Shown piece after piece: positions 52,579 through 62,199 of a stretch of 64,000 nt of DNA; position 1 is the first letter of the stretch; each line of letters begins with the position of its first letter. Location: contig NZ_QULM01000001.1 in NCBI RefSeq assembly GCF_003482105.1, positions 248,001-312,000 of the forward strand. The letters run 5' to 3'. The DNA comes from Coprococcus sp. OM04-5BH. GTDB lineage: Bacteria > Bacillota > Clostridia > Lachnospirales > Lachnospiraceae. The notes under the pieces were generated by a model that saw only the letters and a program-made list of their open reading frames with translations, was not told the origin of the DNA and did no database searches. A program made the position numbers and the translations under genes.

Positions 52579-55500
52579 TTATATAGTTAATAAATCTACC
52601 CTCTCTTCGTATATTCCAAGGACTGACTGGTTTATTAATAAAACTTCGCTGTAACTTGACAATACCTTATTGGGTTTCATCGTTCCCGTCTTTTTACTTG
52701 CACCAATCAACTCTAAATTTGCCCCATAATTTGTCTGCTGGGTAATACCAACTAATTGAAGTATAATTTCTGCCTGCTGTTTCAGAGATAAATTATTGAA
52801 TTTATTCTCATCTAACTTATCTCCTATCGGATTAATCCTCTTTGCATATATACCGTTCACGAATTTGTCCTTTAACATCAGGAACACCTTACCATTTTCC
52901 TCCCTGGTGGCACCACATTCCTCATATATCTCTTCCTGAACATCCCGTTCCTTAAGCATCGCTAGGTTTTTAATATACTTTGCATCTTGATATGATATCT
53001 TAAGCTCCTCAGCATTACTTATTAATAATCTATTTTCTGATCTTCCCGTCAATAACACCTCAAATCCATTAACCCTAATCTTGGAATACATCTTTATACG
53101 TCTGTATCTTACACTAGGTTCCTTAAGTCCAAGCATTTCCCTGCAATATTCCTCCAACTGCTCCTTGGTGTTGTAATGATCCTTAAGATATAATGGTAAT
53201 GCCTCCAGGGATCTAACCCGTTTTCCCTTCTCTGTATATTCAACCAAGAAGAAATATGTTCCCTTAACATCAGAATATCCTCCATATTTTTTCACATCAG
53301 ATAACCGATTATCATTTAACTTAGATGGTATATACATATCCTTACTTGCTTCTTTTATACTGTTTGTTCCTATCAGGCTTACATTATACAATTTACCATG
53401 TCTCTCATAATTCATCCTGGTCACAAGTGGTGTGTTCCTTGCCATCACCTTACGCACTGTATCAATACTTTTCTCACCATCAATGCTCCATGCCGTGACA
53501 CCATTTCTGGACACATTGTACTTGAACATCTTTGCCATGTTATATTTTTCTTTACCCTTCTCATAATCCTTTATGAAATTATATGGATTTCTGGTAAATT
53601 TAACATCGTACACATTTCCAACAACAATGTTCAGGTAAGCGTCATTTGCATGGTGGAAATTATTGATCATCCTGCACTTTATAAGATCAAACTCGTGTCT
53701 GAAATCACTTACATTCGGTGCCTTCACATATACAATGTCCGTATCAGGAAATGTCTGCTTAAACAGATCGGTGATAACCTTCGTTCCCTGTCTCGTCTCC
53801 ACAAGCTGACGATTAATAAAGCCGACTCTCTCATCGTCAGAGAAACCATCAGTTCTCATTAATCGTTTAAGCTTCTCCTTTGTAATGAAACCACCATCAG
53901 CCAGTGCATGCCAAAAGCCCGCCATCTTACCTCTTATATCAGCCTCTATAGGGAATGTATCGCTCTTATGAGCATTCTTCTCCTTTTTAACCAGCACCAT
54001 ATTATTGTCGAGACTGTCATCCTTTACAAAGTGTCTTGGATAGATGTGGTCTATATCATACAGGTTATCCTTGAACAGATCACTAAGCTCTATCCTCTCA
54101 CCTGTATACATACACCTGCCCTTCTGGGTATAGTAAAGATATAATTTCTTACTTCTGAACTGTCCCTCATCGGTTTCCTTTATGGCCTTCTGCCAGTCAA
54201 ATGTATCATCCTTAACACTTCTGTACAGGTAAGCAAATTTACTCCTTCGGCTTTCAGTTCTCTTTTTCTCAGCATTTGGATCTCTCGCCATCTCGACAAA
54301 TATCTTAGACGGACCATATCCCATAACCTTACAGATCTCCTTAAGTGCAAGTATGGTCTGCCAGGTCATCCTCTTTACCGGAGCAGATATATATAATTCA
54401 TCCAGATCCTCATATTTGATCTCTCCAAGTAACTTGTCCACCGCCATTGATCTTTCACTTATCTCCTCTTTATATGTGAAGTTTCGACTCTCGATCAATT
54501 CCATGAGATTGTAATTTTCATTCCACATACGACCTATGACAGTATCGATCACTCCATCATCCTTACTGCAGCCCCGGGTTTCAAGAAGTGCCTTTGACAG
54601 TCTGCCCCAATCCTTGAACTTAAATCCCAGTATCCTCTTTAACTGATCCTTTGTAAGCTTGTCCTCCCCATAATTCTCAGTGATCTTCTGCTTCAGGAAA
54701 GACTTGGTATCACCATATAAAGTAGACCATTTTATAATATCCTCTGTCATTTTTTCCTGATCATATGTAAGAGTCTCCACTCCAAATACTGCGGCAAATT
54801 TTCCATAATTTGCAAGTCTGTTGGTGAAGTCTCCATCTATTCCGGATATAACAGGATCCTCTTTTGCTTCCACGTACCCATTTGTCTTAAGATACTCCTT
54901 CAGCTTTTTGGCAGTAACCTTCTTACCCGATTTAAACAGATCATTGTATATATTCTGCTTTAATTCCACTGATATCTTCTCACCATTTATCCTGAGATTG
55001 TTCAACTCATTCAGTAATGTAAATCTCTCATATAATAATGAATTCTTCGGAAGCACCTGCTCGCCATTAAGATATGTACACTTATTTACCATTCGTGAGA
55101 TAAATTTCTCCGCAGACTCCTTGACATCTATCTTCTGCTCAAAATTCCACGGATATACCCTGCCGGATTCAAGCCTTACAGACCATACATTCTTACTCTT
55201 TGATTCCTCTCCCACCTTCTCGGCAATAGGTCCAACATAATATGGAATCTGGAACTCGAACATTTTAATGATCCTCTCAGAAACTGTATATCCGGACTCG
55301 TCCTTATCCAAAAGAAATGGCAGATAGCTTTCAGCATTTTTTAGGATCTTCTTCATTTCCTTTTTGTGCACCTGGTTAGGAATCACTCCATTAGACGCCG
55401 TAAGCTGTTTTGGGAGAAATGTTTCCTTGCTGATCTCCTGAAGCACATATTCTCTATCCTGTGATTCCGGCATTTTGGACACAAGAGTACTCACCTTCTT

Positions 55501-56637
55501 AAAGAAAGCGTCTCTGTCACATTTTGCCCCACGTCTCACAGGTCCATTCTTATAATTCACAGATCCAACATACGCACTGTAATTATCATTTGCCATCTCC
55601 CTGAACATTCCATAGTACTCACCGGGAGCATTTTCTTTTATGAGCTTTTTAAGTATTGCCAGGTCTTTTCCGTGTTTCTCATAGGAATCCACCCTTGCAA
55701 ACGAGAGATATTCGTATCCCTTCATAATATTTGCAAGGACGCAGTGATCGTGTATCTCCTTTATCTGCATAAATATGTCAAACTGCTCTTCCCCGAGAAT
55801 ATTCTCCACAGCAGTAACCTTTTCATCAAAACTGCTATCCCTGAAAGAAATACTGAAATTCTTCGCCTCATCATCCTCTGTATTCACTGCAAATAAATTA
55901 CTGAGTTTTCCCTTAAGACCGCATGTAAGTTTCCATATTTCAACTATATTCTTATCCTTGGACTTGGAAAGATTTAAGCTTTCTATGATAAGCTCCACTC
56001 TCCTGCTGGCAGAATATTCCTTGGAAGTCAGAATATTCTTCAACTTGTCATAATCATCTATATCAGGCAGCTCAAGTTCCATATACTGGCTTATGTCTGA
56101 TCTCAGGTTTTCATACATCTCTTCTATACTACCGGTACTGCCCTCTCCGATATTGGAGTTCAGGAAATGACCTCTGTGCTTATACATATTCAGAAGCGCA
56201 AGAAATACAAGCCTCACATCATGAGGTTCTTTGGAAGTGAGCAATTCTTTTCTAAGATAGAATACCGTAGGATACTGTTCATAATAGTCCTTATCCGTAT
56301 ATCCATTCCCTGCAAATAAAGCAAATGGCTGCTTTACTATCTTATCCTCTTCGCAATATTTACTGTCATCAAGCCGCTGATAAAATCCTGGATCAACCGC
56401 CTCTATGGCCGGTGCAAATACCATTCTGAGATATCCTTCCCTGGCACGTTCCCTTGCCAGTCTCCTTTTGGCAACCCTGTTTGTTCTTCTTTCAGCGGCG
56501 GTATTTGCCGTGTCAAATAATCTCACTCCCCACAGATCTTTTCCTTTTCTTCTTATCAATCTGTATTTTTCATCAGTAACAGCCCAACCAAGAGAAGCTG
56601 TACCCATATCAAGCCCCACATAATATCTTTCGTTCAT
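52579..56637 (-). CDS. cas9: CRISPR-associated endonuclease Cas9, type II-A
   Basis: RNA-guided double-strand endonuclease, 1352 residues from the ATG at 56635-56637 (GGGAGG upstream). RuvC-I is YYVGLDMGTASLGWAV with Asp10; the Arg-rich bridge helix is AERRTNRVAKRRLARERARE; RuvC-II KIFVEMARD has Glu782; HNH is YDIDHIYPRHF with His864 and Asn879; RuvC-III HHANDAYLN has His996 and Asp999. All catalytic residues are kept. The C-terminal PAM-interacting region cannot be used here to predict the PAM. First gene of cas9-cas1-cas2-csn2, divergent from tracrRNA. Confidence 0.98.
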   Translation of the reverse strand: MNERYYVGLDMGTASLGWAVTDEKYRLIRRKGKDLWGVRLFDTANTAAERRTNRVAKRRLARERAREGYLRMVFAPAIEAVDPGFYQRLDDSKYCEEDKIVKQPFALFAGNGYTDKDYYEQYPTVFYLRKELLTSKEPHDVRLVFLALLNMYKHRGHFLNSNIGEGSTGSIEEMYENLRSDISQYMELELPDIDDYDKLKNILTSKEYSASRRVELIIESLNLSKSKDKNIVEIWKLTCGLKGKLSNLFAVNTEDDEAKNFSISFRDSSFDEKVTAVENILGEEQFDIFMQIKEIHDHCVLANIMKGYEYLSFARVDSYEKHGKDLAILKKLIKENAPGEYYGMFREMANDNYSAYVGSVNYKNGPVRRGAKCDRDAFFKKVSTLVSKMPESQDREYVLQEISKETFLPKQLTASNGVIPNQVHKKEMKKILKNAESYLPFLLDKDESGYTVSERIIKMFEFQIPYYVGPIAEKVGEESKSKNVWSVRLESGRVYPWNFEQKIDVKESAEKFISRMVNKCTYLNGEQVLPKNSLLYERFTLLNELNNLRINGEKISVELKQNIYNDLFKSGKKVTAKKLKEYLKTNGYVEAKEDPVISGIDGDFTNRLANYGKFAAVFGVETLTYDQEKMTEDIIKWSTLYGDTKSFLKQKITENYGEDKLTKDQLKRILGFKFKDWGRLSKALLETRGCSKDDGVIDTVIGRMWNENYNLMELIESRNFTYKEEISERSMAVDKLLGEIKYEDLDELYISAPVKRMTWQTILALKEICKVMGYGPSKIFVEMARDPNAEKKRTESRRSKFAYLYRSVKDDTFDWQKAIKETDEGQFRSKKLYLYYTQKGRCMYTGERIELSDLFKDNLYDIDHIYPRHFVKDDSLDNNMVLVKKEKNAHKSDTFPIEADIRGKMAGFWHALADGGFITKEKLKRLMRTDGFSDDERVGFINRQLVETRQGTKVITDLFKQTFPDTDIVYVKAPNVSDFRHEFDLIKCRMINNFHHANDAYLNIVVGNVYDVKFTRNPYNFIKDYEKGKEKYNMAKMFKYNVSRNGVTAWSIDGEKSIDTVRKVMARNTPLVTRMNYERHGKLYNVSLIGTNSIKEASKDMYIPSKLNDNRLSDVKKYGGYSDVKGTYFFLVEYTEKGKRVRSLEALPLYLKDHYNTKEQLEEYCREMLGLKEPSVRYRRIKMYSKIRVNGFEVLLTGRSENRLLISNAEELKISYQDAKYIKNLAMLKERDVQEEIYEECGATREENGKVFLMLKDKFVNGIYAKRINPIGDKLDENKFNNLSLKQQAEIILQLVGITQQTNYGANLELIGASKKTGTMKPNKVLSSYSEVLLINQSVLGIYEERVDLLTI

Positions 56638-56654
56638 AACATTCCTCCCACTTA

Positions 56655-56710
56655 CTGGCACGGCTCACGAAGTGATGGCGTGCTATCCTTTTTCATGTGT
56701 CATTTGACAC
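56655..56710. repeat. Family II short hairpin element upstream of cas9
   Basis: CTGGCACGGC...GCGTGCT followed by TTTTTCATGTGTCATTTGACAC, with stems GCACG/CGTGC and GTGTCA/TGACAC. The same layout appears at 63961-64000, also about 20 bases before a start codon. Confidence 0.65.
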
Positions 56711-56730
56711 TTTTTTATTTCCCATTTTGT

Positions 56731-56759
56731 TTGACTTTTATATCCCCACATGCTAAAAT
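56731..56759 (+). promoter_or_regulatory. tracrRNA promoter
   Basis: TTGACT (56731-56736), 17-bp spacer ending in TGC (an extended -10), TAAAAT (56754-56759). Transcription would start near 56766. Confidence 0.85.
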
Positions 56760-56765
56760 TTAGTC

Positions 56766-56864
56766 ATACATAAATTACAAGGTGAGTTCAAATAAGGATT
56801 TTATCCGACATCGCCGTAAGGTTAGCATTGTGCGACAGAAAAGACTTCTTCGGAAGTCTTTTTT
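56766..56864 (+). ncRNA. tracrRNA
   Basis: About 99 nt. The anti-repeat CATAAATTACAAGG (56769-56782) is fully complementary to the crRNA repeat, then after a short bulge GTTCAAA pairs with its GTTTGA start. Next come AAGGATTTTATCC (nexus-type stem), a second structure ATCGCCGTAAGG...TGTGCGAC, and the terminator AAGACTTC-TTCG-GAAGTCTT plus T run. It is divergent from cas9. The pairing fixes the array as transcribed on the minus strand. Confidence 0.93.
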
Positions 56865-56943
56865 ATTGTAACATCTGTGTGTTTTTATTTCAATAACATT
56901 GTAATTTATTGTTATATATATTTAGATTAAGGGGGTACATCAC

Positions 56944-57549
56944 ATGAAACTTGCAGAAGGCGTTCAGACAGACCAATCATTTTCAAATTTCACAAACGAA
57001 AACGATGACTATGCCACACTTATAGAAATGGTGTCACAGGCAAAGAAAAAAATAGAATATACAAAGAATGTATATACAAGCGAGCTTCAGGGAATACCAA
57101 AACGTAGAAAGGGATATCTCAACACTTTGATAGTAAACGGATTTTTTCTTATTCTGATTGTATTGTTCATAGCATTTTTCAAAGCAACCATGGCGTCAGG
57201 AGGCGGTATCATGTTCCAGGCAGTAGAAACCTGGATAGCCGTAGGTGTCATGATCATTGCCTTGGGATATATGATCATAAGAACCATAAAATCAGCCATC
57301 GTCTATCTTATGAACACAAAACCCGAAATACTTTCCGTGTATATAAAAAGGAAGGGGCTCAAAACTCTCTGTGATGAGGACAACTATTGCAGAAGCGTAT
57401 TAAAGTACATGATTCAGTGTGAAAAAGCGGTTTCTGACATAGAAAAAGCCATGGCTGCCAAGACCGTGGACGTCCCTGCCTCAGAGGATATAATAACCAA
57501 ATTCAATTTTGACATTCCTGACTTTAAATTCAATGCCGGACGTTGTTGA
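56944..57549 (+). CDS. Unknown membrane protein
   Basis: A 201-residue protein I do not recognise. About 60 polar, helix-forming residues are followed by two membrane segments (LIVNGFFLILIVLFIAFF and WIAVGVMIIALGYMII), then a cytoplasmic-type tail with KGLKTLCDEDNYCRSVLKYM. It begins after GGGGG. It lies 68 bases before the MBOAT gene in the same direction, so it may be part of that operon. Confidence 0.65.
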   Translation: MKLAEGVQTDQSFSNFTNENDDYATLIEMVSQAKKKIEYTKNVYTSELQGIPKRRKGYLNTLIVNGFFLILIVLFIAFFKATMASGGGIMFQAVETWIAVGVMIIALGYMIIRTIKSAIVYLMNTKPEILSVYIKRKGLKTLCDEDNYCRSVLKYMIQCEKAVSDIEKAMAAKTVDVPASEDIITKFNFDIPDFKFNAGRC

Positions 57550-57617
57550 CACTGACAGGTTTTAATCATATAATTCAACAATGAATTGATTAACACATCT
57601 TAATAGGTAGGAAAATT

Positions 57618-59045
57618 ATGGTTTTTTCAAGCTTAACATTTTTATATTTATTTCTCCCTTTTGTTCTGGTGTTCTACTACATAATGCCAAAACAACTGCG
57701 GAACCTCTTCATACTTATCACCGGTCTGTTCTTCTACGCATGGGGTGAACCAATATATGTGTTCATAATGATCGCCTCCACCCTCATAGACTACTTCGCC
57801 GGACTGGTCATCTACAAATTCGGTGGAAATAAAACCACCAGAAAACTGGCACTCATTGTGTCTGTAGTCATGAACCTTTCATTGTTAGGCTTCTTCAAAT
57901 ACAGCAATTTCATAGTAGAAAATATCAACAACATCTTCCACACAAGCTTCGGTGCCCCAACCACACTGCTGCCTATAGGTATCAGCTTCTTCACCTTCCA
58001 GTCCATGTCATACACCATTGACCTGTACCGTGGAAACATAGAAGTCCAGAAAAATCCTATAACATTTGCAGCATTTGTAACCCTGTTTCCACAGATAGTT
58101 GCCGGTCCTATCGTAAGATACGAGGATGTGGCAGCAGAACTTAAGGAAAGACATCTGGATCTTGATACCATATGGCATGGTATCCTCCGTTTCTGTGCAG
58201 GTATAGGTAAGAAGGTCTTAATTGCAAATAACATCGGAACCCTGTGGGATTCGGTAAAAGTAATGGATATCAATACCGTTCCGGTTGCCACCGCATGGCT
58301 TGGGATTGCGGCGTATACCCTTCAGATTTATTTTGATTTCTCAGGATATTCAGATATGGCAATAGGTCTTGGCGAAATGCTTGGCTTCCATTTCCCTGAG
58401 AACTTCAACTACCCATACATGAGCAAGAGTATCTCCGAATTCTGGAGAAGATGGCACATGACACTGTCAGAGTGGTTTAAGAGCTATGTTTATTTCCCTC
58501 TGGGAGGCAGCAGAAAAGGCTTCGGCAGAACTATTTTCAATACTGCTGTTGTATGGCTTCTCACCGGAATATGGCATGGTGCAAGCTGGAACTTCATCAC
58601 CTGGGGTGTAATGTACGGAATACTCATAATCATTGAGAAGCTTGTGATAACACTCCTGAAAAAGAAAAACAAAGAATACATTCTTGATAAGATCCCCGGA
58701 TTTATCAAGCACATATACGCAATGCTGCTTGTTATGCTGGGCTGGGTTCTCTTCGACACAAAGGATCTGCCAACAGCATTTTCATATATGAAGCGGATGT
58801 TCAGCTTCGGCAGTACATTTGCAGACGAGCACACAGTGTACTTCCTGATGAACTTCGGATTGCTCTTCGTGATCGCCATCATCGGATGTACAAGCCTTGT
58901 GAAAAATCTGGCACAGAAGTTCACCGCTAAGGTGCCTTCCTGTTCCCATGTTTTGTCGGTTGTTTATATGATCGTGATTATGCTCATTGCCACATCTTAT
59001 CTGGTAGACGCAAGCTATAATCCATTCCTTTATTTTAATTTCTAG
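57618..59045 (+). CDS. MBOAT-family O-acyltransferase (AlgI/DltB type)
   Basis: A 475-residue multi-pass membrane protein that moves acyl, usually acetyl, groups across the membrane onto an exported glycan. FWRRWHMTLSEWFKSYVYFPLGGSR and the catalytic-His segment LTGIWHGASWNFITWG are diagnostic; the N-terminus is MVFSSLTFLYLFLPFVLVFYYI. It is followed 11 bases on by a DHHW protein, the usual partner in AlgI-AlgJ/X-like systems. The glycan is not identified. Confidence 0.93.
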   Translation: MVFSSLTFLYLFLPFVLVFYYIMPKQLRNLFILITGLFFYAWGEPIYVFIMIASTLIDYFAGLVIYKFGGNKTTRKLALIVSVVMNLSLLGFFKYSNFIVENINNIFHTSFGAPTTLLPIGISFFTFQSMSYTIDLYRGNIEVQKNPITFAAFVTLFPQIVAGPIVRYEDVAAELKERHLDLDTIWHGILRFCAGIGKKVLIANNIGTLWDSVKVMDINTVPVATAWLGIAAYTLQIYFDFSGYSDMAIGLGEMLGFHFPENFNYPYMSKSISEFWRRWHMTLSEWFKSYVYFPLGGSRKGFGRTIFNTAVVWLLTGIWHGASWNFITWGVMYGILIIIEKLVITLLKKKNKEYILDKIPGFIKHIYAMLLVMLGWVLFDTKDLPTAFSYMKRMFSFGSTFADEHTVYFLMNFGLLFVIAIIGCTSLVKNLAQKFTAKVPSCSHVLSVVYMIVIMLIATSYLVDASYNPFLYFNF

Positions 59046-59056
59046 GGGGTGAGGAT

Positions 59057-60226
59057 ATGCATAAAAAGATAGGAATCGCATTGTTTTTCGTAATACTGAT
59101 CGGGCTTCCGGTCATGACATTTACACATCTTCCAAAGGACAAGAAGCCATTCTCTGAAAATGAGAACCGCTATCTGGAGGAATACCCGGAGGTTTCCCTT
59201 GAGTCCATAAAGAGCGAAGACTTCATGAACGGCTTTGACAAATGGTTCTCCGACCGCTTCTACGGAAGGGAAAACTGGATCTCCACCAAGAACAAGGTTG
59301 AAACTGCCATTGGCAAATCCGAGATCTCAACGGTCTACACCAAGGATGACCAGATGATGCAGCTCATATCCACAAATAGTGATATCGGCACCGGATGTGA
59401 TTACAAAGACCTTGATAAAAATGTAAATGTCATCAATACATTTGCAGAGGAAAATCCCGATATACCGGTATATTTCATGCTATGTCCTACATCAGTGGGA
59501 ATATATGGCGAGGATCTGCTGCCGGATTATCTTAAGAACGTAACTGAAGATGAGCAGGACGTCATAGATTACTGCTACAACAAATTAGATAATGTAACCG
59601 GAATTAATATAATTGACGCTTTAAAGGCTTCCAAGGATCAGTATATCTACTACAGAACTGACCACCACTGGACATCCCTTGGCGCATACATTGCATACAA
59701 TGCCGCCGGCGATCAGCTTGGATACACACCATACTCTATTGATGATTTCACCAAAACTGTAGGCAGTGAAAGCTTCCAGGGAACCCTCTTCTCAAAGACC
59801 CTTGACCAGTCTGTGAAGAAGGATGAGATCGACATGTACACCCTGGCAGACGGCTCGGTTTCCACCACCATGGAGATTTCAAACGGCGTCACAACCACAG
59901 AGCATGACGGCATTTTCTACAAGGAATACCTGGACGTCAAGGACAAATACAGTACCTTCACAGGTCAGAACGCTGCCTGTGTGACCTTTAAGAACAAAGG
60001 GGTAAGTAATGGTAAGTCCCTCCTTATAATCAAGGACAGCTACGCCAACTCCCTTATCCAGTTCCTGTCATGCAACTATGAAACCATCACAATGCTTGAC
60101 ATGAGATACACAAACCTGTCCTACAGCGACCTTGTTAATGTAGCCGATTACGACCAGGCAGTGTTTATATATAATTGTATAACATTTGCTGAGGATACAA
60201 ATCTGGCGAAGTTGAATTTGAAATAA
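59057..60226 (+). CDS. DHHW-motif AlgX/AlgJ-like acetylation protein
   Basis: A 389-residue protein with an N-terminal anchor (IGIALFFVILIGLPVMTF) and an SGNH-like fold outside the membrane. The eponymous motif is YRTDHHWTSLGAYIAY (about residues 199-214); the Ser-bearing segment is LLIIKDSYANSLIQFL. Such proteins take the acetyl group delivered by the MBOAT partner and place it on the glycan. It starts 11 bases after the MBOAT stop, behind GGGGGTGAGG. Confidence 0.88.
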   Translation: MHKKIGIALFFVILIGLPVMTFTHLPKDKKPFSENENRYLEEYPEVSLESIKSEDFMNGFDKWFSDRFYGRENWISTKNKVETAIGKSEISTVYTKDDQMMQLISTNSDIGTGCDYKDLDKNVNVINTFAEENPDIPVYFMLCPTSVGIYGEDLLPDYLKNVTEDEQDVIDYCYNKLDNVTGINIIDALKASKDQYIYYRTDHHWTSLGAYIAYNAAGDQLGYTPYSIDDFTKTVGSESFQGTLFSKTLDQSVKKDEIDMYTLADGSVSTTMEISNGVTTTEHDGIFYKEYLDVKDKYSTFTGQNAACVTFKNKGVSNGKSLLIIKDSYANSLIQFLSCNYETITMLDMRYTNLSYSDLVNVADYDQAVFIYNCITFAEDTNLAKLNLK

Positions 60227-60260
60227 AATATAGATAATTTTCGAGGAATTAAGATAATAG

Positions 60261-60295
60261 AAAACCCCACGAGTTGCGACCTCGTGGGGTTTTTG
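60261..60295. terminator. Terminator between converging operons
   Basis: AAAACCCCACGAG / CTCGTGGGGTTTT, 13-bp perfect stem with 7-nt loop and T run; symmetrical, so it can serve both strands. Confidence 0.9.
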
Positions 60296-61303
60296 TTACT
60301 TCCTGTTAAATATCTGTCCCTTCAGGTACTCCAACCACTTCTCCTCTGCTGCCTTAAACTCCGGGATCTCATCAGAGAAGTCCTTCATCATTTCAAGCCC
60401 CTCATTTGCAATCCTTTCAGCCTCACCAGCATTGTTCTCAACATAATAAAGATAATAGTCATATATCCTCTTGTCATTACTGTCTACGCCTGCTTTTAGC
60501 AGCTTTTCCACATTGGTGTACATTCTCCTTGCCTTGCCGATCTTGTCAGGAGCATTGTAGAAATAACTGTAATAGAACAACATCTGCAGCTTGAGACTGT
60601 CATTTGTCAGGGTAGTCGTACTTCTCCTGTTGGTGCTGCGATTGATATTCTGCTCCCTCTCGCACCATTCATACCACTTAACTACCTCCGCCATAGTTGC
60701 CATATCTCCCATATACTCAGCCCTGAGAAGCCTGAAATTCTGGTACACCTCTTTGGCGGCCAGCGGTGCAGCATTAAATACCTTCGGATCCACATTGCAG
60801 TTCACGCCGGATATGGAGCCCTTTCTCTTAACCTCTGCAAATATATCATTGGTAATATAATGAAGCTCTGTGGCCTTGCTAAAGACTGAAAATGTGGTAA
60901 AAAGCATGCCAAGGAACATAAATCCGCCAAATACCAGCACATATTTCATAAAATATCCAAGATCACTGATGAAAAATCCCGGACACTTCCATATGACAAA
61001 TACTATATTTGCAATGATAGTGCCAAATATAACCGCAGCGATCACCGACATGCACTTTTCTCTTCCCCTGGTCAGCCCCGTATTGTCATCCTGAAACTTA
61101 ATATAGGGCTTGAAGCCGGTCCTTTTCACAACCCATTTCTCGTTGTTCCTACCGGTTCTGTGAAATAAAATTCCAAATAAATTCACTGATATAGTTTTAG
61201 CTCCAAAGGCTATATTTATCACATGTATTATCAACGTCCCTATTATAAGACTGACAAAAATTCCACTTATCATCCCTATCGCCATCATCAGTGCACCATA
61301 CAT
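60296..61303 (-). CDS. Unknown membrane protein with cytoplasmic helical domain
   Basis: A protein of about 335 residues from the ATG at 61301-61303 (GGGGG upstream). Two hydrophobic segments lie near the N-terminus (MISGIFVSLIIGTLIIHVINIAFG) and two around residues 85-140 (CMSVIAAVIFGTIIANIVFVIW; YVLVFGGFMFLGMLF). The C-terminal half is a helical region like a TPR (APLAAKEVYQNFRLLRAEYMGD; KIGKARRMYTNVEKLLKAGVD). Not recognised; co-transcribed with the radical SAM gene two bases upstream. Confidence 0.65.
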   Translation of the reverse strand: MYGALMMAIGMISGIFVSLIIGTLIIHVINIAFGAKTISVNLFGILFHRTGRNNEKWVVKRTGFKPYIKFQDDNTGLTRGREKCMSVIAAVIFGTIIANIVFVIWKCPGFFISDLGYFMKYVLVFGGFMFLGMLFTTFSVFSKATELHYITNDIFAEVKRKGSISGVNCNVDPKVFNAAPLAAKEVYQNFRLLRAEYMGDMATMAEVVKWYEWCEREQNINRSTNRRSTTTLTNDSLKLQMLFYYSYFYNAPDKIGKARRMYTNVEKLLKAGVDSNDKRIYDYYLYYVENNAGEAERIANEGLEMMKDFSDEIPEFKAAEEKWLEYLKGQIFNRK

Positions 61304-61305
61304 AT

Positions 61306-62199
61306 TTATACCCCCGTACAATCAAATTCAGGTATAAAGCTGTCCTCAGCAGCCTCCTCTTCCTGAATAAATCCATTTTCAACCCCAAGCTCTATTGCAT
61401 AATCCACCAGCTCATTGTACTCATCAAAGTCCACCTTGTGTGCAAGTTCCGGATACTTCTCTTCGATACCCGGCATAGGCGTATACTGGCTCATTATGCT
61501 TATGTAGATATCATTTCCATAGGTCTCATAGAGATACTTTATCACCCTCTTTGAGTCCTCCATGCAGCCGGGAAGCAGCATATGTCTGACGATCACTCCC
61601 CGGGTCATTATCCCCTCATCATTGAAGCTCATCCTGTCTCCGCCCACCTGCTTCACCATTCTTTCAAGTCCCGGCTTCGCATACTCAGGATAATCCTCTG
61701 CCATGCTGTATTTTTTCGCAAGCTCTCCCGACATGTATTTGAAATCCGGCAGATAGATATCAATATATCCATCCAGCAGATCAATGATCTCAGGCTTCAC
61801 ATAGCCGCTGCAGTTATATACAAATGGCAGATCAAAGCCTCTTTCCCTTGCCATATCAATGGCCTTTATTATCTGGAGAACATAGTGATCCGGTGTGACG
61901 AAATTAATATTTAACGCCCCCTGGCTCTTAAGCTCAAAGAAGATCTCAACCAGCCTGTCCACTGTGATCTCCTTCCCCGCTTTTCCCCTTGAAATATTTA
62001 TATTCTGACAGAATACGCACCCAAGAGAACAGCCTGAGAAGAATATGGCACCGGAGCCCTCTTCATTATAACCTGACAAACAGGGCTCCTCCCACATATG
62101 GAGAGCAGCCCTGGCTACCTTTAATTTATTTCCTACTCCGCAAAACCCCAAGGTATTCTCCCTGTCGGCTCCGCAATTTCTCGGACATAGATTACACAT
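61306..62199 (-). CDS. Radical SAM protein of the PflA-like group
   Basis: A 297-residue iron-sulfur enzyme that makes a 5'-deoxyadenosyl radical. The cluster motif is GCSLGCVFCQN (CxxxCxxC, about residues 56-66), preceded by an N-terminal CNLCPRNCGADR that may hold another metal site. It resembles the COG1313 group, often labelled pyruvate formate-lyase activating enzyme-like, but no glycyl-radical enzyme lies nearby, so the target is unknown. It overlaps uppP by eight bases. Confidence 0.85.
   Translation of the reverse strand: MCNLCPRNCGADRENTLGFCGVGNKLKVARAALHMWEEPCLSGYNEEGSGAIFFSGCSLGCVFCQNINISRGKAGKEITVDRLVEIFFELKSQGALNINFVTPDHYVLQIIKAIDMARERGFDLPFVYNCSGYVKPEIIDLLDGYIDIYLPDFKYMSGELAKKYSMAEDYPEYAKPGLERMVKQVGGDRMSFNDEGIMTRGVIVRHMLLPGCMEDSKRVIKYLYETYGNDIYISIMSQYTPMPGIEEKYPELAHKVDFDEYNELVDYAIELGVENGFIQEEEAAEDSFIPEFDCTGV

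Noticed and set aside
53398..53862. Plus-strand open frames inside cas9
   Set aside because: They lack ribosome sites and family features; cas9 is continuous on the minus strand.
52579..56637. Subtype II-C assignment
   Set aside because: csn2 is present after cas2, and Cas9 has the longer II-A-like size.
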